Positions 8,760 to 18,633 of a stretch of 64,000 bases of DNA are shown piece after piece. The stretch covers positions 62,001-126,000 of the forward strand of contig NZ_JAGYJK010000017.1 of assembly GCF_018402175.1 (NCBI RefSeq). Direction: 5' to 3'. Position numbers and translations under genes: made by a program. The notes under the pieces were generated by a model. The model saw nothing but the letters and a program-made list of their open reading frames with translations, made no database searches and was not told the DNA's origin. Numbering within the stretch: position 1 is the stretch's first letter; every line of letters starts with the position of its first letter. The DNA comes from Yoonia sp. GTDB taxonomy: Bacteria; Pseudomonadota; Alphaproteobacteria; Rhodobacterales; Rhodobacteraceae.

Positions 8760-9788
8760 CCGCCGCTGCACACGCTGCGCGATGCTGTCATGCAGCCGTT
8801 CGGACGGGTCACGCCCGATCACCCGCCTGCGCCGCGCGATGAACAGCCGCGCCCAGCCGCGCCAATTGCCGATGGACGGCGCATTCACATCCTGCGCAAA
8901 CCTGTCGCGCCAGCCTGCGGGCAAAGGCACGTCGCACGCCTCGAGCCGGTCAAGCATCCAGACCAGCGGGATATTGGCCAGCGGGCGCGCTGGCGGATAG
9001 GCGCGCACCTGCCCGCCGACATCGGCGTGATTGCCTTTGAACCAGACCTGTTCGACATGCCCCTGCCATCCGGGCGGGCAGGACCACAGGACAGGCGTAT
9101 AGGCCTTGCGCCGTTCATCGCGGGCCAGCGCGTGAAAGCCGTGCCGCACATGCGGGGCCAGTTCCGCGGAATGGAAATTGTGCTGTTCCTGCCCCCAGCG
9201 CCAGACCAGCGGCAACCGCAGGCCCAGCGCCTTGACCGTGTCCCAGACGGCAACGGCCTCGATCTCGACCTGAGGATGGCAATGCAGGCGGCGGAAGGCA
9301 GCAGCATATTGGCTGCGCCCGCCGGTGCGGTAATGCCGGTAGGCCTGCGTCACGTTGCGTTCGGTGGCCGCATCCGCGCGCACCAGCCCGACCATGCCGA
9401 TCACCCCCGCCAATGACCGCACGGCAAAAGCGCCGCGTGAATAGCCAATCAGCACGATCCGGTCGCCGGGCCTGTAACGTGACGCGATCACGCCGTAAGC
9501 GCGCCTGATCGTGCGGTTGATCCCGCGTCCGGTGATTACATCCAGCGTCGTTGCCCAGTCACGCCATTGAATCCCCGCCTCGTAATAGACGGTCATGTTG
9601 GCGCCCTGACTGCCCTCGCGCAGCAGTTTAAAGGTCAGGCCCGCGTTGGTTTCCGCCCCCGGCTCCAGCGAGGACATCGTCCCGTCCATGATGATGACAT
9701 GGATCGCCGGACCCCGCTGGCGGATTGCGGCCTCTTCGGTGCGCGGTTTGCGCCCGAAAAGACCGAAAACCCAATCACGCAGCCGCAT
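8721..9788 (-). CDS. DUF2235 alpha/beta-hydrolase domain protein
   Basis: A protein of about 355 residues made almost entirely of a DUF2235 domain. It shows the opening VIIMDGTMSSL, the nucleophile motif GYSRGAFAVRSLAG (GxSxG, about residue 117), WDTVKALG and the late VWFKGNHADVGG. DUF2235 is found in putative lipases, including type VI secretion effectors of the Tle1 class, but also as solitary housekeeping-like proteins. No secretion genes are nearby. The ATG at 9788 overlaps the end of the upstream molybdenum-hydroxylase gene by 14 bp, implying translational coupling; a GTG at 9794 is an alternative. Substrate and role unknown. Confidence 0.8.
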   Translation of the reverse strand: MRLRDWVFGLFGRKPRTEEAAIRQRGPAIHVIIMDGTMSSLEPGAETNAGLTFKLLREGSQGANMTVYYEAGIQWRDWATTLDVITGRGINRTIRRAYGVIASRYRPGDRIVLIGYSRGAFAVRSLAGVIGMVGLVRADAATERNVTQAYRHYRTGGRSQYAAAFRRLHCHPQVEIEAVAVWDTVKALGLRLPLVWRWGQEQHNFHSAELAPHVRHGFHALARDERRKAYTPVLWSCPPGWQGHVEQVWFKGNHADVGGQVRAYPPARPLANIPLVWMLDRLEACDVPLPAGWRDRFAQDVNAPSIGNWRGWARLFIARRRRVIGRDPSERLHDSIAQRVQRRSFLRRAHDQASG

Positions 9789-12075
9789 CGGCACCCTGTG
9801 CTGCGCTGATCGCCTGCCAGACGCGATGCGGGGTAAAGGGCATGTCGATCTGCGTCACGCCGACGTCCTGCAAGGCATCCATCACCGCGTTGCTGATCGC
9901 GGCGAGCGCGCCGACCGTCCCCGCCTCGCCACAGCCTTTCATGCCCATCGGATTGTACAGCGACGGCGTGCATTCGGTGGCAAAGCCGATCATCGGCAGA
10001 TCGTCGGCGCGGGGCATGGCGTAATCCATGAAACTGGCCGACAAAAGCTGCCCATCCGCATCGAATACCGCCCGTTCGGTCAGGGCCTGCCCGATCCCTT
10101 GGGCGACGCCGCCATGCACCTGCCCCTCGGCCAGCATCGGGTTGATCAGATTGCCGAAATCATCAACCACGGTATAGCGGTCGACACTGACGACACCGGT
10201 GGCGGGGTCGATTTCCACCTCGGCCACATGCGCGCCATTGGGAAAACTGCGGTTGTCGAGCGTGATGGTGGCGGTATGGCGCAACAGATCATGGCGCCCC
10301 GCCGCGCGGGCCAGATCGGCCACCTCCAGCATGGTGGGGGTCAGGTTGGACCCGTTGATGCGGAAACGTTCATCGTCAAAGCGGATCGCGGCGGCATCCA
10401 CCCCCTCGGCCTCGGCCAGAAAGGCGGTAAAGGCGTCGCGGATCACCGCCACCGCCGCCAGTGTCGCGGTGTTCTGCACCGTCACCGACCGCGACCCGCC
10501 CGTACCGCCGCCCGTGGGGATGCGGTCACTGTCGCCTTGCACCACGGTGATGCGGTCGGCGGGGATACCGGTCTGATCGGCCAGAAACTGCGCATAGACG
10601 GTTTCATGCCCCTGCCCGTTGGATTGCGTGCCGACATAGATCAGCGCGCCATCCGGCGTGAATTCCACGGCGGTGGTTTCATCGGGATCGCCAAGGATGC
10701 TTTCGATGTAATAGCACAGCCCCTGCCCGCGCAATTTGCCCTGCGCGGCTGACGCGGCCTTGCGCGCGGCAAAACCGTCGCGGTCGGCGTTGCGCCCGGC
10801 GGTGTTCAAAACCTGCATGAAATCCCCCACGTCATAGGTCATCCCCGTGACGGTGGTATAGGGAAATTGTTCAGGTTTGATGAAGTTGCGCGCCCGCAAG
10901 TCCCAAGGATCAACACCCAATTGGCGCGCTGCGGCATCCATGCTGCGTTCCAGCACGAAAATCGCCTCTGGCCGGCCTGCGCCGCGATAGGCATCCACGG
11001 GGGTGGTATTGGTATAAATGCCGCGCGTGCGCATATGGGCGGTCTGGACATCATAGGTACCCATCAGCACCTTGGCGAACAGCTCTGTCTGGATCGCCTG
11101 GGCGAATTGCGAATTATAGGCACCCATGTTGGCGATCGTATCAAGCTGATACGCCGTGATCCGATACTGAGCATCAAAGGCAAGTGTCGCGGTCGTCGTC
11201 AGGTCGCGTCCTGCGTTGTCGGTCAGCATCGCCTCGGTGCGTTCGGACATCCAGCGCACGGGGCGGCCCAGCATGCGCGCCGCATGGGCGACGCAGAAAG
11301 GTTCGGGATAGCGCATGCCTTTCATCCCGAAACCGCCACCGACATCGGGGGTGGTCACGCGCACATCGGCCTCGTTCAGGCCAAAATGATGGATCAGGTC
11401 GCGTTTCGTGGCCCAGACGCCCTGCCCGTTGACAGCGACATGCAACCGGCCATCCTCGACTTGTGCAAAGCACCCGCGCGGTTCCATCGCGTTCACGATC
11501 ACGCGGTTGTCAAACACCTGCGCGGTGACGACATGGGCGGCAGCGGCGATGGCCGCGCGCGTCGCATCCGCATCGCCCAGCGCCCAGTCAAAGGCAAGGT
11601 TGTCAGGCGCTTCGGCGTGGATCGCCACGCCGCCGATTTCCAGTGCCACATGGACAGGCAGATCATCAATTTCCAGTAAAATCGCCTCGGCTGCATCGCG
11701 CGCGGCCTGCATCGTTTCAGCGACAATCATCGCCACCGGCTCGCCCACATGACGCACGCAACCCTGCGCCAGAATGGGGCGAACAGGGGCTGCAGCCCGC
11801 GTGCCATCACTGTTGCGCAAGACCTTGCCCGCCAGCCCCATCCGCACACCCGCCGCCACCAGATCATCCGCCGTGACGACCAAGGCCACCCCCGGCATCG
11901 CGCGCGCATCCGCCACATCCAGCGCCGTGACCCTGCCATGCGCCACAGGCGCGCGCAGGAAAAACGCATGCAGCGCACCCGCCGGGGCGACGTCATCGAC
12001 ATAGCGCCCCGCGCCCGTCAGAAACCGCAGATCCTCGACCCGCGTCACCGACTGGCTTTTGCCGAATTTTTCCAT
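9775..12075 (-). CDS. Molybdenum hydroxylase large (molybdopterin-binding) subunit, CoxL form-II / xanthine dehydrogenase family
   Basis: A 766-residue molybdopterin-cytosine-dinucleotide-type catalytic subunit. It has the N-terminal a/b-hammerhead (RVEDLRFLTGAGRYVDD), Mo-cofactor motifs (VGGGFGMKG, TQSNGQGHETV) and the C-terminal catalytic Glu in GCGEAGTVGA. The active-site loop reads AYRGAGRPEA rather than the AYRCSFR of true aerobic CO dehydrogenases, so it is form II and probably oxidises another substrate. The usual small [2Fe-2S] and FAD subunits are not adjacent, so partners must be encoded elsewhere. It overlaps the following DUF2235 gene. Confidence 0.88.
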   Translation of the reverse strand: MEKFGKSQSVTRVEDLRFLTGAGRYVDDVAPAGALHAFFLRAPVAHGRVTALDVADARAMPGVALVVTADDLVAAGVRMGLAGKVLRNSDGTRAAAPVRPILAQGCVRHVGEPVAMIVAETMQAARDAAEAILLEIDDLPVHVALEIGGVAIHAEAPDNLAFDWALGDADATRAAIAAAAHVVTAQVFDNRVIVNAMEPRGCFAQVEDGRLHVAVNGQGVWATKRDLIHHFGLNEADVRVTTPDVGGGFGMKGMRYPEPFCVAHAARMLGRPVRWMSERTEAMLTDNAGRDLTTTATLAFDAQYRITAYQLDTIANMGAYNSQFAQAIQTELFAKVLMGTYDVQTAHMRTRGIYTNTTPVDAYRGAGRPEAIFVLERSMDAAARQLGVDPWDLRARNFIKPEQFPYTTVTGMTYDVGDFMQVLNTAGRNADRDGFAARKAASAAQGKLRGQGLCYYIESILGDPDETTAVEFTPDGALIYVGTQSNGQGHETVYAQFLADQTGIPADRITVVQGDSDRIPTGGGTGGSRSVTVQNTATLAAVAVIRDAFTAFLAEAEGVDAAAIRFDDERFRINGSNLTPTMLEVADLARAAGRHDLLRHTATITLDNRSFPNGAHVAEVEIDPATGVVSVDRYTVVDDFGNLINPMLAEGQVHGGVAQGIGQALTERAVFDADGQLLSASFMDYAMPRADDLPMIGFATECTPSLYNPMGMKGCGEAGTVGALAAISNAVMDALQDVGVTQIDMPFTPHRVWQAISAAQGADAAA

Positions 12076-12200
12076 GCTGATCCCCTTGACTGGCTTGTCC
12101 AGACCCTAGCGGGCGAAACCCCCAAGTCCAGCCCGAACAAACCCTTTCCCTTGTTGTGCGCGCTTGGTATCTGGCGACAAGCCGAAAAAGGACAGCACTG

Positions 12201-15200
12201 ATGCCGATGGAAAAGACTTTCAACGCCGCCGAGGCCGAAGCCCGCCTTTATAAAATGTGGGAAGAGGCCGGCGCCTTCAAAGCCGGGGCCAACGCCAGCC
12301 GGGATGAGACGTTCTGCATCATGCTGCCGCCGCCCAATGTGACGGGGCATCTGCATGTCGGCCACGCCTTTAACCACACGCTGATGGATATCCTGACGCG
12401 CTGGAAACGGATGCAGGGGTTTGACACGCTGTGGCAGCCGGGGCTTGACCATGCAGGGATCGCCACGCAGCTGATGGTGGAAAAGGATCTTGCCGCCACA
12501 GGCCAGCCCAAACGGGTCGAAATGGGGCGCGAGGCGTTTTTGAAAAAGGTCTGGGACTGGAAAGGCGACAAGGGCGGCGTGATCGAACAACAGGCGCGGC
12601 GTCTGGGCGACAGCATGGATTGGTCACGTTCTGCCTTCACCATGTCAGGGGCCGAGTCAGCGCCCGCCAGCGAACCTGCCGGCAATTTCCACGACGCCGT
12701 GATCCGGGTGTTTGTGGATATGTACAACAAGGGCCTGATCTATCGCGGCAAGCGTCTGGTCAACTGGGACCCGCATTTCGAGACCGCGATTTCCGACCTC
12801 GAGGTCGAGAATATCGAGGTCGACGGCCATATGTGGCATTTCAAGTACCCGCTGGCGGGTGGCGAAACCTATGAATATGTCGAAAAAGACGAGGACGGAA
12901 ATGTAACGCTGCGCGAGACGCGCGACTACATTTCCATCGCCACGACACGCCCCGAAACCATGTTGGGCGATGGCGCGGTCGCCGTCCACAAGGACGACCC
13001 GCGCTATGCGCCGATCGTGGGCAAGCTGTGCGAAATCCCCGTGGGGCCGAAGGAACACCGCCGGTTGATCCCGATCATCACCGATCCCTACCCCGATCCG
13101 ACCTTCGGGTCAGGTGCGGTCAAGATCACCGGCGCGCATGATTTCAACGACTACGAAGTCGCCAAGCGGGGCAACATCCCGATGTATGCGCTGATGGACA
13201 CACGCGGCCAGATGCGCGCCGACGGGCGGCCCTATGCGCAAGAAGCGGCAGTGGCGCAGGCCATCGCCAATGGGACGCAGGACTTCGACGAGGCGATGAT
13301 CGCCGCAATGAACCTTGTGCCCGATGAATACCGCGGGCTGGACCGGTTCGAAGCGCGCGCGCGTGGTGGCCGATGTAACGGCAGAGGGATTGGCGGTGAT
13401 GGTATCCGCCCCGGCCTCCGAGCACACCCCGGCCTCCGAGCCGGGGCCTCAACCCGCGGCAGAAACCGAGGTCCCGGATCAAGTCCGGGACGCGCCAGAG
13501 TTCATCCCCTTGGTCGAAGCCAAAAAGATCATGCAGCCTTTCGGCGACCGCTCGCGCGTGGTGATCGAACCGATGCTGACCGATCAATGGTTCGTGGACA
13601 CCGCCAAAATCGTCGGCCCCGCGCTGGACGCGGTGAAACAGGGCCGCACCAAGATCATCCCCGAGAGCGGCGAAAAGGTCTACTACCACTGGCTGGAGAA
13701 TATCGAGCCTTGGTGCATCTCCCGCCAGCTCTGGTGGGGGCACCAGATACCGGTGTGGTATGGGCCGGCTGTCGATGAGAACGGCAAGTATATGGACGGC
13801 GGCGTTAGAGCATTCTGTGCAGCCAGCGAAACACAAGCACGCGACTTGGCACAATCCTACTATGGAAATCACGTCAAGATTTGGTTCTCCGACGAAGAAG
13901 GCGCGCTTCGAGAGTTCGTTCCACCATCAGTAATGACTGTCGGGGCAGATGGAACACTGGGTTCTGTTTGTTTAGATCGCGACCCTGACGTGCTGGACAC
14001 ATGGTTCTCCTCGGGTCTCTGGCCTTTCGGCACGCTCGGCTGGCCCGCTGACGACCCCGCGATGAAATATTTCCCCGGTGACGTCCTGATCACCGGCCAG
14101 GACATCCTGTTCTTCTGGGTCGCGCGGATGATGATGATGTCTCAGGCCGTGCTGGAACAAGACCCGTTCCACACGATCTACCTGCACCAGCTGGTCCGCG
14201 ACGCCAAGGGCGAGAAGATGTCGAAAACCAAGGGCAATGTCATCGACCCTCTGGACATGATTGACCAATATGGCGCCGATGCCTTGCGGTTCTCCAACGC
14301 ACAGATGGCGGCGATCGGCGGCGTACTGAAAATCTCCGAAGACCGGATCAAGGGCTACCGCAATTTTGGCACCAAACTCTGGAACGCCTTCAGCTTTGCA
14401 GAGCATTACGCCATCCTCTATCCAGGCGATCCCGCACGGCCCGCAGCGACCCTGACCCTGAACAAATGGATCATCGGCGAAACAGGCAAGCTGCGCGAAA
14501 CCGTGGATGCCGCCCTGCACGCCTACCGGTTCAACGATGCGGCGGACGCGCTTTATGCCTTCACCTGGGGCAAGGTCTGCGACTGGTATCTGGAATTCTC
14601 CAAACCGATCCTGCAAGGCGAGGATGCCGCTGCAAAACTGGAAACCGAACAGACCCTGCGCTGGGTGCTGGATCAATGCCTGATCCTGCTGCACCCGATC
14701 ATGCCCTTCATCACCGAGGAACTCTGGGGTCAGGCCGACAGCCGCGCCAAAATGCTCTGCCACGCCGATTGGCCAAGCTACGGCAACGAACTGGTCGATG
14801 CGGACGCCGACCGCGAAATGAACTGGGTGATCGGGCTGATCGACAACACCCGTTCGGCGCGCGCGCAGGTGCATGTGCCGGCAGGCGCACAGGTGCCGCT
14901 CTTGGTGACAGGGCTCGATGCCAAAGGCCAATCGGCATGGGACAACAACGCCGCCCTGATCCAGCGGCTGGCGCGGATCGACAGCCTGACCCATGTGGAT
15001 GCTTTCCCCAAAGGCTGCGTCACAATCCCGATGGAAGGCGGCACTTTCGGTCTGCCACTCGCAGGGCTGATCGACGTCGCCGCCGAAATCGCACGTCTGG
15101 AAAAGACATCCCAGAAACTCGCCAAGGAACTGGGTGGCTTGCGCGGACGGCTGAACAACCCGGCCTTCGTGGCCTCAGCCCCCGATGAGGTGGTGGAAGA

Positions 15201-15282
15201 GGCCCGCGCCAACCTCGCCTTGCGCGAAAACGAAGACACCCAGATCAAGGCGGCCATCGCGCGGCTGCAGGAACTGGGCTAA
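12201..15282 (+). pseudogene. valS: Valyl-tRNA synthetase, frame interrupted by a small indel
   Basis: Class Ia synthetase charging tRNA-Val. Visible are the HIGH motif in [14 protein letters not shown], the editing domain ([15 protein letters not shown]), KMSKS in [13 protein letters not shown], the anticodon-binding region and a C-terminal coiled coil ([26 protein letters not shown]). The ATG at 12201 follows AAAAGG. The frame breaks in a GC dinucleotide run (13353-13363): DRFEAR should continue as [11 protein letters not shown], which is in the other frame. A 2-bp loss or 1-bp gain explains it. Two palindromes (13427-13491) add about 30 residues in frame, and 13803-13982 has unusually AT-rich codons. 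As valS is essential, the indel is probably not real. Confidence 0.93.
13409..13491 (+). repeat. Palindromic elements read in frame inside valS
   Basis: CCCCGGCCTCCGAG occurs twice (13409-13422 and 13427-13440). The second copy is part of a palindrome closing with CCGGGG (to 13446). A second palindrome, GTCCCGG...CCGGGAC (13471-13491), is closely related to the intergenic palindrome at 5425-5445. Together they encode the low-complexity, Pro/Glu-rich insertion at the end of the editing domain. Confidence 0.75.
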
Positions 15283-15286
15283 ACAG

Positions 15287-15346
15287 GGCGGGGGCCATCC
15301 GCGTGGCCCCCAACTTCTTATTTCCAAAAATACTCCCCGCGCGGAG
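15287..15346 (+). repeat. Hairpin plus type-B repeat after valS
   Basis: A GGGGGCC...GGCCCCC hairpin (about 15289-15310) immediately follows the valS stop, with no strong T-run. Next is a type-B repeat (CTTCTTATTTCCAAAAATAC, then CCCGCGCGGAGCGC). Same position and orientation logic as the other repeats: directly 3' of a gene. Confidence 0.65.
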
Positions 15347-15363
15347 CGCATAAGAGTTTGAGC

Positions 15364-16475
15364 ATGACCCATCCCCGCCTGACCCCGCTTGCTGCCTCTC
15401 TTCCCGCCACGGTCCCTTTCGTCGGGCCAGAGGCGCAGGAGCGCGCCCGCGGGCAGGTCATTCACCGCGCGGCTTGGGGCCAACGAAAGCGCCTTTGGCC
15501 CCTCTCCCCGCGCGATTGCCGCCATGCAACAGGCAGCAGGCGAGGTCTGGATGTACGGCGACCCTGAAAGCCATGATTTGCGCACAGCCCTTGCCGCCCA
15601 TCACGGCGTGAGTATCGACAATATCATGGTGGGCGAAGGGATCGACGGGCTTCTGGGCCTGCTGGTGCGGCTCTACATCGGCGCGGGTGACGGCGCGGTC
15701 ACATCGGACGGGGCCTATCCGACCTTCAACTACCATGTCGCGGGTTTCGGCGGGATGCTGCACAAAGTGCCTTACGCGGGCAATCACGAAGACCCCGCAG
15801 CCTTGGTCGCAAAGGCGCATGAAACCGGCGCGAAACTGGTCTATATCGCCAATCCCGATAACCCGATGGGCAGCTGGCACCCCGGGCCATGTCATCGCAG
15901 ATATGGCGACAAACCTTCCCGCCGATTGCCTGCTGCTGCTGGACGAGGCCTATATCGACCTTGCCCCCGACGGCACCGCCCCCGATATCGCGGTGGATAC
16001 GCCCAATGTCATCCGCCTGCGCACCTTTTCCAAAGGACATGGCATGGCAGGGGCGCGGGTGGGTTATGCCATCGGGGCGGCAGATGTGATCGCGGGCTTT
16101 CACAAGGTGCGCAACCATTTCGGCATGTGTCGGGTGTCGCAGGCAGGCGCGTTGGCCGCCTTGCAAGACAGCGCATGGATCGACCATGTCCGCACAGCCA
16201 TCGGCACGTCGCGCGCCGCAATCGGGCGCATCGCGGCCGCCCATGGGCTGACCGCGCTGCCATCAGCCACGAATTTCGTGACCATCGACTGCGGGCGCGA
16301 TGGGGCCTTCGCACGCGCGGTGCTGACAGCACTGGTCGCAGACGGCATTTTCGTGCGCATGCCCTTTGTTGCACCGCAGGACCGGTGCATCCGCGTCAGC
16401 TCCGGCACGCCGGACCAGATCGCCGCTTTCGGCCAGAGCCTGCCACAGGCGCTGGACCGGGCGAAAGGCGGCTAA
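15364..16475 (+). pseudogene. hisC: Histidinol-phosphate-type aminotransferase, two single-base frameshifts
   Basis: A fold-type I PLP aminotransferase of about 370 residues of the HisC/HisC-like family. Starting at ATG 15364, MTHPRLTPLAASLPATVPFV runs to ERARG. An extra base at 15454 moves the frame to RSFTARLGANESAFGPSP (substrate-binding ANE) and on to YIANPDNPMGSWHPG. A second extra base near 15885 moves it to HVIADMATNLPADCLLLLDEAYIDL and the PLP-lysine region RTFSKGHGMAGARVGYAIG, ending RVSSGTPDQIAAF. All catalytic pieces are present, so I treat it as one gene with indels. Whether it serves histidine synthesis or is a HisC-like paralogue acting on other amino acids is unclear; no other his genes are nearby. 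Confidence 0.85.
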
Positions 16476-16504
16476 AGACGCAGTATCGTTGCTTTGTTGC
16501 ACGC

Positions 16505-17680
16505 TCAGGCGGTGGCAATCACGCTGGACGCCGCCTCCAACGCACCGCGGCCATGCGGAATTTCCAGCGCCTTCAGCCCCGCATCAATCGTGCCCAGCGC
16601 GCCCATGATCATATGGGCATTCACATGCCCCATATGCCCGATGCGGAAATAGCCATCTGCAGGCACACGCCCAAGCCCGATCCCCAGCGTCAGCCCGCAG
16701 GTATGTTCGCACCAATGGCGCAGCTTGTCGCCCAAGGGCGCGCCGATGCCGGCCGATGTCACCGCATGTGACCGATGCGCAGGGTCCGCGACATTCAGAT
16801 GCAGCGGGCCATCCGCCGACCAGCAGTCAAACGCAGCCCAGATCGTGCGGGCCAGCGTGGCATGGCGGGCAAAGACATTATCCAGCCCTTCGGCCAGCAT
16901 GATGTCAAGCGCCGCACGCAGGCCATACAGATGATGGGTCGGCGCGGTGCCGTTGAAATACTGGTGAAACAGCTCTGGCGCAGCCCGCGGGCGCCAATCC
17001 CAATACCGCGTCACGCAATCGCCGCGCGCGGCATCGGCCTTGGCGTTGAACCAGACGAAACTGATCCCTGCAGGCGTCATCAACCCTTTCTGGCAGCCCG
17101 CCACCATGACATCGACGCCCCAGGCGTCCATCTCGAACCGGTCACAGCCCAGCGAGGCGATGCAATCGGCAAACAGCATCGCCGGATGGCGCGCGGCATC
17201 AATGGCCGCACGCAAGGCGGCGATGTCATTCTTGACGCTGGTCGATGTATCGACATGCACGGCCAGCACCGCCTTGATCCGGTGCGCGGTATCGGCAGCC
17301 AGATACGCGCACACACGGGCAGGATCGACAGGCGCGTTGACGCCGAAATCCAGCGTTTCGACATGCACACCCATCTGGGCGGCCATCTCGCCCCAGCCGA
17401 TGCAGAACGGGCCTGTGGCCAGCACCAGCACGGTGTCACCGCGCGACAAGGTATTGGCCAATGCGGCCTCCCAGGCGGCATGGCCGTTGCCGATATAGAT
17501 CGCCACCTTGGATTTGGTCATGGCGACAGCCTGCAAATCAGGGATCAGGCTGCGGGTCAGATCATGCAATTCGCCTTCATAGATATTGGGTGACGCACGA
17601 TGCATCGCGCGCAAAACCGCATCGGGCATGACAGAGGGACCGGGGATAGCCAGATAGGCCCGACCATTGGAGAGTGACAT
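16505..17680 (-). CDS. Class V aminotransferase (alanine/serine/aspartate-glyoxylate type)
   Basis: A 391-residue PLP-dependent fold-type I aminotransferase of class V. Typical segments are IPGPSVMPDAVLRAM at the start, AIYIGNGHAAWEAALAN, the Asp pocket FADCIASLG, the Schiff-base lysine in VAGCQKGLMTPAG and the C-terminal RIGHMGHVN. The subgroup includes alanine-glyoxylate and serine-glyoxylate aminotransferases and the aspartate-glyoxylate enzyme BhcA of the beta-hydroxyaspartate cycle. The amino donor cannot be decided from sequence. No bhcBCD genes flank it. glcDEF elsewhere in the window would supply glyoxylate, a plausible but unproven link. Confidence 0.82.
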   Translation of the reverse strand: MSLSNGRAYLAIPGPSVMPDAVLRAMHRASPNIYEGELHDLTRSLIPDLQAVAMTKSKVAIYIGNGHAAWEAALANTLSRGDTVLVLATGPFCIGWGEMAAQMGVHVETLDFGVNAPVDPARVCAYLAADTAHRIKAVLAVHVDTSTSVKNDIAALRAAIDAARHPAMLFADCIASLGCDRFEMDAWGVDVMVAGCQKGLMTPAGISFVWFNAKADAARGDCVTRYWDWRPRAAPELFHQYFNGTAPTHHLYGLRAALDIMLAEGLDNVFARHATLARTIWAAFDCWSADGPLHLNVADPAHRSHAVTSAGIGAPLGDKLRHWCEHTCGLTLGIGLGRVPADGYFRIGHMGHVNAHMIMGALGTIDAGLKALEIPHGRGALEAASSVIATA

Positions 17681-17830
17681 GAATACGCTTTCTGAAAGGG
17701 TGTCGGGCGGACAGTAACGCCGCGCTCTGGCGGCGTCAACCAGCCCCGCCTTGCCCTGCGCCCCCTTTTGCGACTAGACCAAAGGAGATAAACATCACCA
17801 TCCGCAATTTTCGCAACAAAGGAAAAACCA

Positions 17831-18562
17831 ATGTCTGACCGCATGGTCCTGTCGATCACCGGCGCGGAACGGGTGGCCTTCCTGCAAGGGCTGGTGACCA
17901 ATGACGTGACCCGCGCCGCAGGCAGCATCATCTATGCCGCCTTGCTGACGCCGCAAGGCAAGTTCATCGCCGATTTCTTCGTGCTGGGGCAGGACGACCG
18001 GCTGCTGGTGGACGTGGCACAAAGCCATGGGGCCAGCTTGCTGCAACGCCTGACCATGTACCGGCTGCGCGCGGCGGTGCAGATCGCGCAGACCGATCTG
18101 GTGGTGTCGCGTGGAACAGGTTCCACGCCACTGGGCGCTTTGCCCGACCCGCGGCACGCGGGCATGGGCTGGCGGTTCTATGGCGAGAGCGACATCAGCG
18201 ACCAGACCGATTGGGATGCCTTGCGCGTCGCCCATCTGATCCCCGAAACGGGGATCGAACTGACGCCCGACACCTATGTGCTGGAAGCCGGGTTCGAGGC
18301 GCTGCACGGCGTCGATTTCCGCAAAGGCTGCTATGTCGGGCAGGAAATCGTCGCGCGGATGAAACACAAGACCGACTTGCGCAAAGGTCTGGCGCGGGTG
18401 CGCATCGACGGGGTAGCCCGGCCCGGCGATCCGATCACGGCAGATGGCAAGGATACCGGCGTGTTACACACGATCAGCGGCGATCACGCCATCGCCTATC
18501 TGCGGTTCGACCGCGCCACCGGCCCGATGCAGGCGGGCCGCGCAACGATCACCCTCGCATAG
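17831..18562 (+). CDS. ygfZ: Folate-binding YgfZ/GcvT-like Fe-S maintenance protein
   Basis: A 243-residue YgfZ (COG0354) protein. It is related to GcvT and uses tetrahydrofolate to help repair or assemble some Fe-S enzymes such as MiaB. It shows FLQGLVTNDV near the N-terminus and the diagnostic KGCYVGQEIVARM motif with the redox-active Cys at about residue 170. The ATG at 17831 follows AAAGGAAAAACCA. It sits in a divergent arrangement with the class V aminotransferase, separated by about 150 bp. A type-A repeat follows its stop codon. Confidence 0.92.
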   Translation: MSDRMVLSITGAERVAFLQGLVTNDVTRAAGSIIYAALLTPQGKFIADFFVLGQDDRLLVDVAQSHGASLLQRLTMYRLRAAVQIAQTDLVVSRGTGSTPLGALPDPRHAGMGWRFYGESDISDQTDWDALRVAHLIPETGIELTPDTYVLEAGFEALHGVDFRKGCYVGQEIVARMKHKTDLRKGLARVRIDGVARPGDPITADGKDTGVLHTISGDHAIAYLRFDRATGPMQAGRATITLA

Positions 18563-18572
18563 CAACAGCCAG

Positions 18573-18606
18573 CATCTTCCGAGCCTAAATATCCCTGCCA
18601 GAGGCC
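18573..18606 (+). repeat. Dispersed type-A repeat after ygfZ
   Basis: Variant with core GAGCCTAAATATCCC and TGCCAGAGGC, starting 11 bp after the ygfZ stop and lying between the convergent genes ygfZ and efp. Confidence 0.8.
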
Positions 18607-18633
18607 CAAGGCGCGCAGCGCCGCAGGCAGATC

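Noticed and set aside
8721..9788. Type VI secretion effector interpretation of the DUF2235 protein
   Set aside because: No immunity gene, VgrG or other secretion genes in the neighbourhood; the family also contains solitary hydrolases.
9646..10752. Plus-strand open frame of about 370 codons opposite the molybdenum hydroxylase gene
   Set aside because: Antisense shadow: basic, His-rich, no family features, while the opposite strand holds an intact enzyme.
9775..12075. Aerobic carbon monoxide dehydrogenase (form I CoxL)
   Set aside because: The active-site loop is AYRGAGR, not AYRCSFR, and coxM/coxS are absent.
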